The notes beneath the pieces are model-generated. The model was not told the origin of the DNA, did not search any database, and saw only the letters and a program-made list of their open reading frames with translations. This document shows positions 16,222 through 24,010 of a DNA stretch of 64,000 bases, piece after piece. Source of the DNA: Paenibacillus beijingensis. GTDB lineage: Bacteria; Bacillota; Bacilli; Paenibacillales; Paenibacillaceae. The DNA is taken from NCBI RefSeq assembly GCF_000961095.1, contig NZ_CP011058.1:5348001-5412000 (forward strand), in the 5' to 3' direction. Positions within the stretch are counted from its first letter, which is position 1, and each line of letters starts with the position of its first letter. Position numbers and translations under genes: made by a program.

Positions 16222-16875
16222 TTATTCGCTTTTGATGACGATGGAGTTGATTAGGACCTCTTCGGTCGGCTTGCTTTTGATTGTATTGCCCGGCCCCTCC
16301 TCAACGGGGGTTCCGGCAATATTTTTTACCGTCTCCATGCCGCTTTCAATGGTGCCGAAGATGGAGTATTTCGGCTCTTTATTCAAATTGTCCGCGTCGC
16401 TGCCGGTGCAAATAAAGAACTGGCTGCCGCCCGAATTGGGCTGGCCGGTGTTCGCCATCGCCACAATGCCTTCCTTGAACTTCAACTCCGTGTCGAATTC
16501 GTCCGGAATCGTATATCCCGGGCCGCCGGTGCCGTCTCCCTTAGGATCGCCGGTCTGTATCATGAAGTCATCGATAATGCGGTGAAACTTCAATCCGTTA
16601 TAAAAATGATGCTGCGCCAGGAAAATGAAATTGTTCACCGTGATCGGGGCTTCTTTCGCAAACAGTTTGATCGTAAAGTCACCCTTCGTCGTGCTGACGT
16701 AAGCGACATACGATTTGTTCGGATTGACATTCAAATCCGGCATTTGACTGTAGACCGCTTTCGAGCCTCCGCTTTTGGCCAGTCCGGAAATTCTTTCTTG
16801 GCCGCATCCTGCAACGAGGATGGCAAGGATCGCAATCGAAACCGATACTATTGACATGGAGCGTCGTTTATCCAT
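16222..16875 (-). CDS. Cyclophilin-type peptidyl-prolyl isomerase, lipoprotein
   Basis: 217 residues. The signal peptide ends in LVAGC, a type II lipobox, so the enzyme should be lipid-anchored outside the membrane. The cyclophilin fold follows: FTIKLFAKEAPITVNNFIFL, FYNGLKFHRIIDDFMIQTGD (catalytic Arg in FHR), GIVAMANTGQPNSGGSQFFI and YSIFGTIESGMETV. It isomerises Xaa-Pro bonds, presumably in exported proteins. GAAGG precedes the ATG. It follows the penicillin-binding protein gene by 45 nt and may be co-transcribed. Confidence 0.93.
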   Translation of the reverse strand: MDKRRSMSIVSVSIAILAILVAGCGQERISGLAKSGGSKAVYSQMPDLNVNPNKSYVAYVSTTKGDFTIKLFAKEAPITVNNFIFLAQHHFYNGLKFHRIIDDFMIQTGDPKGDGTGGPGYTIPDEFDTELKFKEGIVAMANTGQPNSGGSQFFICTGSDADNLNKEPKYSIFGTIESGMETVKNIAGTPVEEGPGNTIKSKPTEEVLINSIVIKSE

Positions 16876-16920
16876 TTGTTGCTACCTTCTTTCTTTCCCC
16901 CTTGGCTCCCGTGTCAACGG

Positions 16921-19533
16921 TCAATTCGTTGACTCGCCCGCGGCGCCGGAATCGGTTGTATCCGGGACAGCCGTTTCGGCGCTCGGTACCGGCTCTACGC
17001 CGGTTTCGCCTTCTCCTTCAACGGGCGGAACGTCGGCAGGAGTCTCCGTACCGCCGTTTGTGCCCTGATCTCCATCGGCCGATCCGTTTCCGCTGTCGGC
17101 TCCGGTCGGACCGCCGCTGTCAGTGCCTTCGGAAAAGCCGCCTTCGCTGTCTTTCCCGTTTCCATTCCCGCCGTCTTTCCCTTTGCCATTGCCATTGCCT
17201 TTACCGTTCCCATTCCCGTTGCCGTCCGGGCCGGGGACCGGTTCAACCATATCCCCGCCGCCTCCGGCATCAGGAGGCAACGTTTCCGGATTCAACGTTT
17301 CGGCAGGAATTTCGAGGCGGACAGCGGACGATCGGTCGCTTTCCTTATCGTTTACGGAATTATAGGCGGTGACGTAATATTCGTACGTCATCCCCGGGGC
17401 AATGTTCATATCTTTAGCGTTATTGGTTGCAGAATCGATGATGCGCGAATAATCAGACTCACCGGAAGCCTTGCGGTATATCCGGTATGAGAGATTGTCG
17501 CCGTTCACCGTATCCCAGCTTAAATTCACCGCCGCTTGATCTTTATCGTAAGACGCGCTTAGACCTTGCACTGCGGACGGCTGGTCTTGGCTCTGATCCG
17601 GCCGGTCATCCGTTTGCGGCGATTTAAACCCGGTCTTCGGCACATCTTTCATCGCCTTTGACATCACTTCGGCAAACATGGCCGCCGCCTGCTTGCTGCT
17701 TTTCTTGAGCAGATGCTCCTTATCCGTTTTATCATACCCCATCCAAACGGCAGCCGTCCATTCCGGCGTGTACCCTACAAACCAGGCATCGCGGTTGTAG
17801 CTGGAACGAAGTCCGCTTATGCCGTGCTGTGTCGTCCCCGTCTTGCCTGCTACAGGGCGATCGATGGCCGCTCCGCTGCCCGTGCCTCCCCGGGAAACGA
17901 CACCCTGCAAAATTTCCGTCATATAAGCGGCGCTCGACGGCTTCATGACCTGCTCGGATGATTTATCCTTGAACTCATATACCGTTTCGCCATTGTAGCC
18001 CACGATTTTCGAAATCGTATGAGCCTCCACCGATATTCCGTCATTGGCAAACGCGCTGTACGCCGTCGCCATTTGCAGCGGCGTCACCCCGTTCGTCAAA
18101 CCGCCAAGCCCGATGGACAAATTCCGGTCGTTTTCCGAAAGCGGAATGCCAAGCCTTTCGGCAAATTCGACGCCTTTGTTAATGCCGATTTCGTTCAGCA
18201 GCCATACCGCGGAAGCGTTGCGCGATTCCTTGACCGACTGGCTCATCGACACGGGACCGATATATTTGATTCTGTTGGAATCCGTAGGGCAGTAATTGCC
18301 GTAGCATTTTTTATCGTCCCGCAGCGTCGACCACGGGAAATAATCGCCTGTGTCCAAGGCGGGCCCGTAGACGGTAATCGGCTTGAACGAAGACCCCGGC
18401 TGGCGCGGAACCGTTACCCGGTTGAGCCCCTTGCGCACATATCCGCGTCCGCCGAGCATCGCTTTGATGCCGCCCGTGCTGTGGTCCATAATAACCATCG
18501 CAGCCTGCTGCAGTTGGTCGTCCGGACTTTGTTCAAAATTGTCGTCGTCGGCAAATTCGTCTTCAACCGATTGCTGAGCGTTGGCGTTCAGCGTCGTATA
18601 GATTTTATACCCGCCGAGCTGAAGCTCGTCTTCGGTTAATCCGGTTTGCGCGATCGCCTCTTTCACCGCGTAATCGACGAAAGAAGGGAACTTGTTTTTT
18701 ACCGTGCTTGTATTGTGATCAATCGGCTTGTAAACGACAGCCTTTGCTTCATCCATTTGCTGTTTCGTAATAATTCCCTGCTCATACATCAGCTGCAGCA
18801 CGACCGCCCTGCGCTGCATCGAACGTTCGGGATCATCCTCCGGATTGTAGTAGTTGGGCGCCTTCGGAATGGCGGCGAGCGTGGCGATCTGCCACAGCTT
18901 CAAATCGTTCAGGCTGCTGTTGAAGTAATATTTTGCCGCCAGCTTCACGCCGTACATCCGGTTGCCGTAATAAATCCGGTTTAAATACATCGTCAATATT
19001 TCATCTTTCGTCAGCTTGTTCTCCAGCGCGACCGCAATGGAAGCTTCCGTCGCTTTGCGGAAAAACGTTTTGTCCCGGTTCAGGAACAAATTTCGCGCAA
19101 GCTGCTGGGTGATCGTGCTGGCCCCCTCAACCGCGCTGCGGGCGATGATGTCTTTGACGAGCGCGCGGCCGATACCGTACAGGTCGATGCCGGCATGCTC
19201 TTCGAACCGCTTATCCTCAGTTGCGATAACAGCTTGCTTAAGCAGCTCGGGAATTTCGGAATACTCGACGTTCTCGTAGTTTTCATTTGCCAAGCGGGCC
19301 ACCTGATTGCCGCTCGTGTCATACACGATCGATGCCTCGGTCAGCTCCAGCTTGCTTTGGTTTTCGGCAAGAATGCGCTCCCCGTTCAAAATGATAAGCA
19401 AATATCCGATAATGCCGCACACGACCGCAAGCGCAGCCGTAAAAAACAAACCGTAAAACCATTTCTTTCCGCGGCTGCCTTTGCGAACTTTCTGGTTTCT
19501 CTTTTTCGATGCTCTTCTTGGTTGATCAGCCAT
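16921..19533 (-). CDS. Class A penicillin-binding protein (PBP1A-type) with FN3 domain
   Basis: 870 residues. A Lys/Arg-rich cytoplasmic tail and one membrane helix (about residues 27-49) precede the GT51 glycosyltransferase domain (ATEDKRFEEHAGIDLYGIGR, EGASTITQQLARNLFLNRDK), which polymerises lipid II. The transpeptidase domain has the SxxK serine in PGSSFKPITVY, SxN in KESRNASAV and KTGTTQHG. A fibronectin type III domain (about residues 640-735) and a Gly/Asn/Lys-rich tail (GNGNGNGKGNGNGKGK, then Gly/Glu/Pro-rich) end the protein. The tail probably extends into the wall. ATG follows GGAGGGAG. Confidence 0.95.
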   Translation of the reverse strand: MADQPRRASKKRNQKVRKGSRGKKWFYGLFFTAALAVVCGIIGYLLIILNGERILAENQSKLELTEASIVYDTSGNQVARLANENYENVEYSEIPELLKQAVIATEDKRFEEHAGIDLYGIGRALVKDIIARSAVEGASTITQQLARNLFLNRDKTFFRKATEASIAVALENKLTKDEILTMYLNRIYYGNRMYGVKLAAKYYFNSSLNDLKLWQIATLAAIPKAPNYYNPEDDPERSMQRRAVVLQLMYEQGIITKQQMDEAKAVVYKPIDHNTSTVKNKFPSFVDYAVKEAIAQTGLTEDELQLGGYKIYTTLNANAQQSVEDEFADDDNFEQSPDDQLQQAAMVIMDHSTGGIKAMLGGRGYVRKGLNRVTVPRQPGSSFKPITVYGPALDTGDYFPWSTLRDDKKCYGNYCPTDSNRIKYIGPVSMSQSVKESRNASAVWLLNEIGINKGVEFAERLGIPLSENDRNLSIGLGGLTNGVTPLQMATAYSAFANDGISVEAHTISKIVGYNGETVYEFKDKSSEQVMKPSSAAYMTEILQGVVSRGGTGSGAAIDRPVAGKTGTTQHGISGLRSSYNRDAWFVGYTPEWTAAVWMGYDKTDKEHLLKKSSKQAAAMFAEVMSKAMKDVPKTGFKSPQTDDRPDQSQDQPSAVQGLSASYDKDQAAVNLSWDTVNGDNLSYRIYRKASGESDYSRIIDSATNNAKDMNIAPGMTYEYYVTAYNSVNDKESDRSSAVRLEIPAETLNPETLPPDAGGGGDMVEPVPGPDGNGNGNGKGNGNGKGKDGGNGNGKDSEGGFSEGTDSGGPTGADSGNGSADGDQGTNGGTETPADVPPVEGEGETGVEPVPSAETAVPDTTDSGAAGESTN

Positions 19534-19593
19534 GGTTGACTCCCTTCTTCTATATGTCGAACTCCTGATGACTCCATTTATAGTATTGCCCCG

Positions 19594-19631
19594 GAAAAAA
19601 AGAACAACCCTGCTGCACCAGCGGGCTGTTC
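19594..19631 (-). terminator. Rho-independent terminator after hfq
   Basis: A 13-nt stem with a bulge (19602-19615 / 19619-19631), a tight loop, and seven T on the minus strand. It separates hfq from the penicillin-binding protein gene. Confidence 0.88.
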
Positions 19632-19702
19632 GTTATTTCCGCTATCCAATTAAACGCGACATTCACCGATAAAGTTTCAAATGGTCCGTTTGTGCCGTCT
19701 CC

Positions 19703-19942
19703 TCAAGACTCCACGGGGCTGTCCTGCATAAGCGAAACGTTGCGTTGAGGCGTAAAAGTCGAGATGGCATGTTTGTACACCATTTGTTGACGGCCGTCCG
19801 TATCGATCACAATGGTGAAGTTGTCGAATGCTCGGATAACACCGCGGATTTGAAACCCGTTCGTCAGGTATACCGTAACCGGAATGCTGTCTTTGCGAAG
19901 CTGGTTTAAGAACGTATCCTGAATGTTGATTGATTTATTCAT
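19703..19942 (-). CDS. hfq: RNA chaperone Hfq
   Basis: 79 residues: MNKSINIQDTFLNQLRKD, the Sm1 motif (VTVYLTNGFQIRGVIRAFDNFTIVI) and Sm2 motif (MVYKHAISTFTP). Hfq hexamers bind poly-A and U-rich RNA and assist sRNA pairing. The ATG at 19940-19942 gives the family's normal N-terminus and has GGGGGT upstream; an in-frame ATG 48 nt earlier adds a non-conserved Asn-rich segment and lacks a good site. It lies just after miaA, as in many bacteria. Confidence 0.97.
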   Translation of the reverse strand: MNKSINIQDTFLNQLRKDSIPVTVYLTNGFQIRGVIRAFDNFTIVIDTDGRQQMVYKHAISTFTPQRNVSLMQDSPVES

Positions 19943-19997
19943 TTGCGTGTTACCCCCGTCGGAAAAATTGGAATTAGTAGTGTTATTCAAGACTCAG

Positions 19998-21041
19998 CTA
20001 AAACTTTCCTGCTATTATAGCATGAATCAGCTGTAATTTCTTGTCTAAATTTTGTTCCGCTTCAATCCAGTGAATATTGTCCATATGGCGAAACCAGGAG
20101 AGCTGGCGTTTGGCAAACCGACGGGTATCCCGCTTCAGCAGTGCGACAGACTCCTCCAAAGTCCGCTCCCCTTCCAAGTAGGGGATCATTTCTTTATATC
20201 CAAGCCCCTGCATGGCGACCGCGCTTGTTGATACGCCCGTGCGGAGCAATTCCTCGACTTCTTGCACCAACCCCTGTTCCAGCATAAGATCGACCCGCTG
20301 CTCGATGCGCCGGTACAGCTTGGCGCGATCCATCGCAAGACCGATAATACAAACTTCGTAGGGCGATTCTTTTTTTTGTCCGGCAAGATGGGCGGATTTC
20401 GTTTCTCCGGTCAGATGGTGGACCTCAAGCGCGCGAATAATCCGGCGGGTATCGTTCGGATGAAGCCTCTCGGCAGATTCGGGATCGACAGCACCAAGCT
20501 TTGCATGCAGCGCCTCGGGTCCGTACGTATCGGCGTAGCGCTGCTGCTCCTCGCGGAATGCCTCGTCCGCGCTCGCTTCGGAGAAGCGGTAACCGTAGCA
20601 GACCGATTCAATGTAAAGTCCCGTGCCTCCCACAATAAAAGGGAGATTGCCTCTTGCCGTTATATCAGCGATCAAAGAGGTGCACGCTTCCTGAAAATCC
20701 GCAGCGGAATAAGGCTCCTCCGGATCGCGGATATCAATCAGGTGATGCGGAATCCCCTGCCGCTGCTCTTCGGGAATTTTCGCAGTCCCAATATTCATAC
20801 CCCGGTAAACCTGCATTGAATCGCCGGAAATAATTTCCGCATTCAGCGACTTGGCAAGCGTAAGGCTCAGTTCCGTCTTGCCGATGGCGGTCGGGCCGAT
20901 CAGCACAAGCAGCCGGGGCTTATCTCCCGCGGCCTTGCGGTTTTCCGCAGCGATTCCTGCGGGGCGGACACCATTAAGCCCCGGGCCGCCGTTACGGCTG
21001 CTATTGTCATTAGGTGGGCTGCTTGCATTGCTTGGGTTCAA
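19998..21041 (-). CDS. miaA: tRNA dimethylallyltransferase MiaA
   Basis: 347 residues, longer than the usual ~310 because of a disordered N-terminal extension of about 40 residues. The P-loop is IGPTAIGKTELS, then GDSMQVYRGMNIGTAK, GIPHHLIDI, GGTGLYIESV and NDTRRIIRALEV. It transfers dimethylallyl to A37 of tRNAs reading UNN codons. The start is probably the TTG at 21039-21041, with GGAGTGA 7 nt upstream, which puts the first 32 nt inside the end of the methyltransferase gene. No ATG lies between this and the P-loop. Confidence 0.95.
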   Translation of the reverse strand: MNPSNASSPPNDNSSRNGGPGLNGVRPAGIAAENRKAAGDKPRLLVLIGPTAIGKTELSLTLAKSLNAEIISGDSMQVYRGMNIGTAKIPEEQRQGIPHHLIDIRDPEEPYSAADFQEACTSLIADITARGNLPFIVGGTGLYIESVCYGYRFSEASADEAFREEQQRYADTYGPEALHAKLGAVDPESAERLHPNDTRRIIRALEVHHLTGETKSAHLAGQKKESPYEVCIIGLAMDRAKLYRRIEQRVDLMLEQGLVQEVEELLRTGVSTSAVAMQGLGYKEMIPYLEGERTLEESVALLKRDTRRFAKRQLSWFRHMDNIHWIEAEQNLDKKLQLIHAIIAGKF

Positions 21042-21816
21042 TCATTATCACTCCATAACCGACAGCGGACGTTTTCTTGACGGGACAGCGCTCAAAGCCG
21101 AGCCGTTCAAATTCCGGGCTGTTGTTTTTTTCTTTAATAACCACTTTTTTGCGCGCCACCCGTACCGCTTGGGCGATTGTTTCAGGCGAAAGGGCCTCAT
21201 GGTTAGCCAGAGCGCGAAGCGGCTCGAGCGCGCTCGATTCCGTCACCGGCTGGCGGAACATCGGGTCGAAATAAACGATATCGAAGCTGTTGTCGGGGAG
21301 TGATGTCAAATACGACGCATGATCGGCGCACACCATTTCGATGCGCCGCAGTGCCTCGTTCACATCGGGGAGCTCCGTCCGGTACGACTTCAGCCCTTCG
21401 CGGACGACGGCGCAAAGCACCGGTTCGCTCTCCAGCGCCGTCACTGCGCCTTCCGGGCCGGCGGCATAAGAAAACACGACAGCGTCCGAACCAAGACCCG
21501 CCGTGCAGTCCAGCACCGAATCGCCTGGGCGGCAACCCGACAGCTCCACAAGGGGATCGCGCTCTCCTTTGCGCAGCCGCTTGACGCGCACGTATGCCAT
21601 GCTGGGGTGAAAATAGAGCGGCGTCTCCGATGCTTCGCGGTAATAACGGAGCTCGCCGCTTGTGACGACGAGCAGCTCCGCATCGCTATAGCGCTCGGAC
21701 AGCTGCTTAAGCGTCCGGTTCCGACGCTCGACCAGCTTGCCTCCGAGCTCCCCGGCGAGCTCCGCAGCCTTAAGCCGGGCCGACGCCGACGGCTTTTCGG
21801 TTGTTGTTACAATCAT
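21010..21816 (-). CDS. RsmJ-like class I SAM methyltransferase
   Basis: 268 residues. The SAM-binding core has DSVLDCTAGLGSDAVVFSYA (motif I), TALESEP (motif II) and IVYFDPMFRQPV, the DPMF motif of RsmJ-type 16S rRNA guanine-N2 methyltransferases. RsmJ in E. coli modifies G1516; whether this Gram-positive relative has the same target is inference. It is sandwiched between mutL and miaA, sharing one base with the mutL stop and overlapping miaA, so all three are probably co-transcribed. Confidence 0.83.
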   Translation of the reverse strand: MIVTTTEKPSASARLKAAELAGELGGKLVERRNRTLKQLSERYSDAELLVVTSGELRYYREASETPLYFHPSMAYVRVKRLRKGERDPLVELSGCRPGDSVLDCTAGLGSDAVVFSYAAGPEGAVTALESEPVLCAVVREGLKSYRTELPDVNEALRRIEMVCADHASYLTSLPDNSFDIVYFDPMFRQPVTESSALEPLRALANHEALSPETIAQAVRVARKKVVIKEKNNSPEFERLGFERCPVKKTSAVGYGVIMIEPKQCKQPT

Positions 21817-23972
21817 TACATCACCCGCTTAAACATTTTTTCCAGTTGATAGGTTGATATATGGACGAGAATGGGGCGGCCGTGCGGGCACGTATACGGC
21901 TGGCTGCAGGCGGCGAGCCGCGCAAGCAGGAATTCCCCTTCTTCCCTGTTCATCCGGTCGTTCGCTTTAATCGACGCCTTGCACGAGCATAATATGGCCG
22001 ATTTCTCGCGCAGCTTTGCAATGTCGACCGCTTTTTTTTCAGACAGCACCCATTCGACGATCTCGGCGATAACGGACTGTTCGTCGCCTTTCGGAAGCCA
22101 TTCGGGGTGCGAGCGGACGAGAAACGCATTCGTGCCGAAAGGCTCGAGCTCGACTCCGGCCTCCGTCAGCAGCGGCAGCAGCTGGGTAAGATTTGCAGCC
22201 TCCGAGCTCGTATACTCGAGCGTAAACGGCACGATCAGCTGCTGGCTCGCAGCTAGGGGAGTGCCGAACTTGCGGTAATAATATTCATAGTTGATTCGCT
22301 CGTGCGCGGCATGCTGGTCGATCAAATACATGCCGTCCGCATTTTGCGCGATCAGATAGGTGCCGTGCAGCTGGCCGACCCATGACAATTCCGGAAAGTC
22401 GCCGGCGCCTTCGGTGGCGGTACCCGTTTCGGCCGCATAAGTGCCGGCAGCGCTGTCCGCGGAACGGACGGCAGCACTGTCTTCGGAGGGGACCGCAGCA
22501 CTGTCGCCGGAGAAGATCGCGGCACCGTCGTCGGAGAGGATCGCAGAGCTGTCCGCGGCGTTCTTTTTTTCGTCCGCATCGGGATAAGGCGCAGCCTGCA
22601 GCGGCGAAGCGGCGGCGCTTGCCGCCGCAGTTTCCGCTGCGACGGTTTCCGCATTTGCGTCTGCTGCCCGGGCCGGCAACCGTCCCGCCGTCCAATCGGC
22701 GCCCGCTTCCCGGAAGAGCGCCCCTTCCGGTTGCACCCGCCCGTAGAGCCGCTCCGCGGCGTCGCGGGGAATCGGCGGCGAAGCCGGCGCATCGTCCCTG
22801 CGGTCGTTCCGGTAACCTTTTGGCGCCCAGCCCGGCTCTGCCGGCTTGCGGCCGGTGCCTCCCGCATTTGCCCGGTCCGGGGCAAACGCGGATTCCGGCC
22901 GGTGAAAGCGGATCTCTTCCTGCTTAAATACCGGCTTGGAATTTTCCGCGCGTCCTGCATCCGGGCCGGGGATATGGCGCCTTTTGCCTAGCGCTTCCCC
23001 TGCGACGTGCTCGACGAACTCCCGCAGCTCCGCCTCTTTGCTGAAGCGCACCTCCAGCTTGGACGGATGAACGTTTACGTCGACCAGCCCCGGATGCATG
23101 CCGATTTCCAGCACGGCCAAAGGAAACCGGTTAATCGGCAGCAGCGTATGATAAGCCTGGAGCAGCGCCTGCTGCACCGCATAACTGCGTATGTATCGCC
23201 CGTTCACAATCGTCGTGATCCCGTTGCGGTTCGCCCGTGTAAGCTCCGGCTTGGATATGAATCCTTGCAGATCGTAATCCGGGTGGTCGCCCTGGACCGG
23301 TATCATCGCTTTGGCCGTATTCGTTCCGTAGACGGCCGCGATCACCTGCAGACGGTCGCCGTCTCCGCGCGTGCGCAGCAGCGAACCGCCGTTGTGGGTG
23401 AGCGAAAAAGCGATGCCCGGGTGCGCCAGCGCAATCCGGTACACATAGTCCGATATATGCCCCAGCTCGGTCTGGATCGATTTCATATATTTCAGCCGGG
23501 CGGGGGTGTTGAAGAAGAGATCGCTGACGCTCATGTCCGTCCCTTGCGAGGCGCCTGCATGCTCGTCGGCGGTCAGCTTGCCGCCTTCCATCCGGATCAG
23601 CCGCCCGAGTCCGCTGTCTTCGGCCGATGAGACGCAGCTTACGCGCGCCACCGCCGCGATACTTGGCAGCGCCTCTCCTCTAAAGCCGAGACTTGCGATC
23701 CGGAACAAATCGCGGTCGGATTGAATTTTGCTCGTTGCATGCCTGCTAAAGGCGATCTCCATATCTTCATGCTGAATGCCCGAGCCGTTGTCCGTCACCC
23801 GGATCAGCTGCAGACCGCCTTCCTCTACGGCAATGTCAATTGTCGTCGCCCCCGCGTCAACCGCGTTTTCCACCAGCTCCTTCACGACCGATGCCGGCCT
23901 TTCGACCACTTCGCCGGCCGCAATCTGGTTAGCCAGCTGCTCGTCCAGCACCCGAATGATGCCCATCTTCAT
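21816..23972 (-). CDS. mutL: DNA mismatch repair endonuclease MutL
   Basis: 718 residues. The GHKL ATPase domain is clear (ENAVDAGATTIDI, DNGSGI, RHATSKI, GFRGEALPSIA). The C-terminal nuclease domain has DQHAAHERINYE (the DQHAxxExxxxE metal motif), CSCKASIKAND and CPHGRPI, and a clamp-binding-like QLIVPF. Between them is a ~200-residue Ala/Asp/Ser-rich linker containing a 24-bp tandem repeat. The ATG at 23970-23972 follows GGGAGGAGGG. MutS recruits MutL to nick the strand carrying a mismatch. The next start codon shares a base with the mutL stop. Confidence 0.97.
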   Translation of the reverse strand: MKMGIIRVLDEQLANQIAAGEVVERPASVVKELVENAVDAGATTIDIAVEEGGLQLIRVTDNGSGIQHEDMEIAFSRHATSKIQSDRDLFRIASLGFRGEALPSIAAVARVSCVSSAEDSGLGRLIRMEGGKLTADEHAGASQGTDMSVSDLFFNTPARLKYMKSIQTELGHISDYVYRIALAHPGIAFSLTHNGGSLLRTRGDGDRLQVIAAVYGTNTAKAMIPVQGDHPDYDLQGFISKPELTRANRNGITTIVNGRYIRSYAVQQALLQAYHTLLPINRFPLAVLEIGMHPGLVDVNVHPSKLEVRFSKEAELREFVEHVAGEALGKRRHIPGPDAGRAENSKPVFKQEEIRFHRPESAFAPDRANAGGTGRKPAEPGWAPKGYRNDRRDDAPASPPIPRDAAERLYGRVQPEGALFREAGADWTAGRLPARAADANAETVAAETAAASAAASPLQAAPYPDADEKKNAADSSAILSDDGAAIFSGDSAAVPSEDSAAVRSADSAAGTYAAETGTATEGAGDFPELSWVGQLHGTYLIAQNADGMYLIDQHAAHERINYEYYYRKFGTPLAASQQLIVPFTLEYTSSEAANLTQLLPLLTEAGVELEPFGTNAFLVRSHPEWLPKGDEQSVIAEIVEWVLSEKKAVDIAKLREKSAILCSCKASIKANDRMNREEGEFLLARLAACSQPYTCPHGRPILVHISTYQLEKMFKRVM
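22447..22560. repeat. 24-bp in-frame minisatellite inside mutL
   Basis: Four full units and one partial: 22447-22470, 22471-22494, 22495-22518, 22519-22542 and 22543-22560. Units differ at a few positions; the shared pattern is GCAGCACTGTC-N3-GGAG. Twenty-four bp equals eight codons, so gain or loss of a unit keeps the frame. It encodes repeats like DSAAVPSE in the MutL linker. Confidence 0.85.
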
Positions 23973-24010
23973 TTCCCTCCTCCCGGCTTTGCGCAAACCG
24001 TATTATTCCA

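Noticed and set aside
19943..19990. A longer Hfq with 16 more residues
   Set aside because: The added segment is Asn/Ser-rich, not conserved in Hfq, and its ATG lacks a ribosome-binding site, while the inner ATG gives the normal Hfq start.
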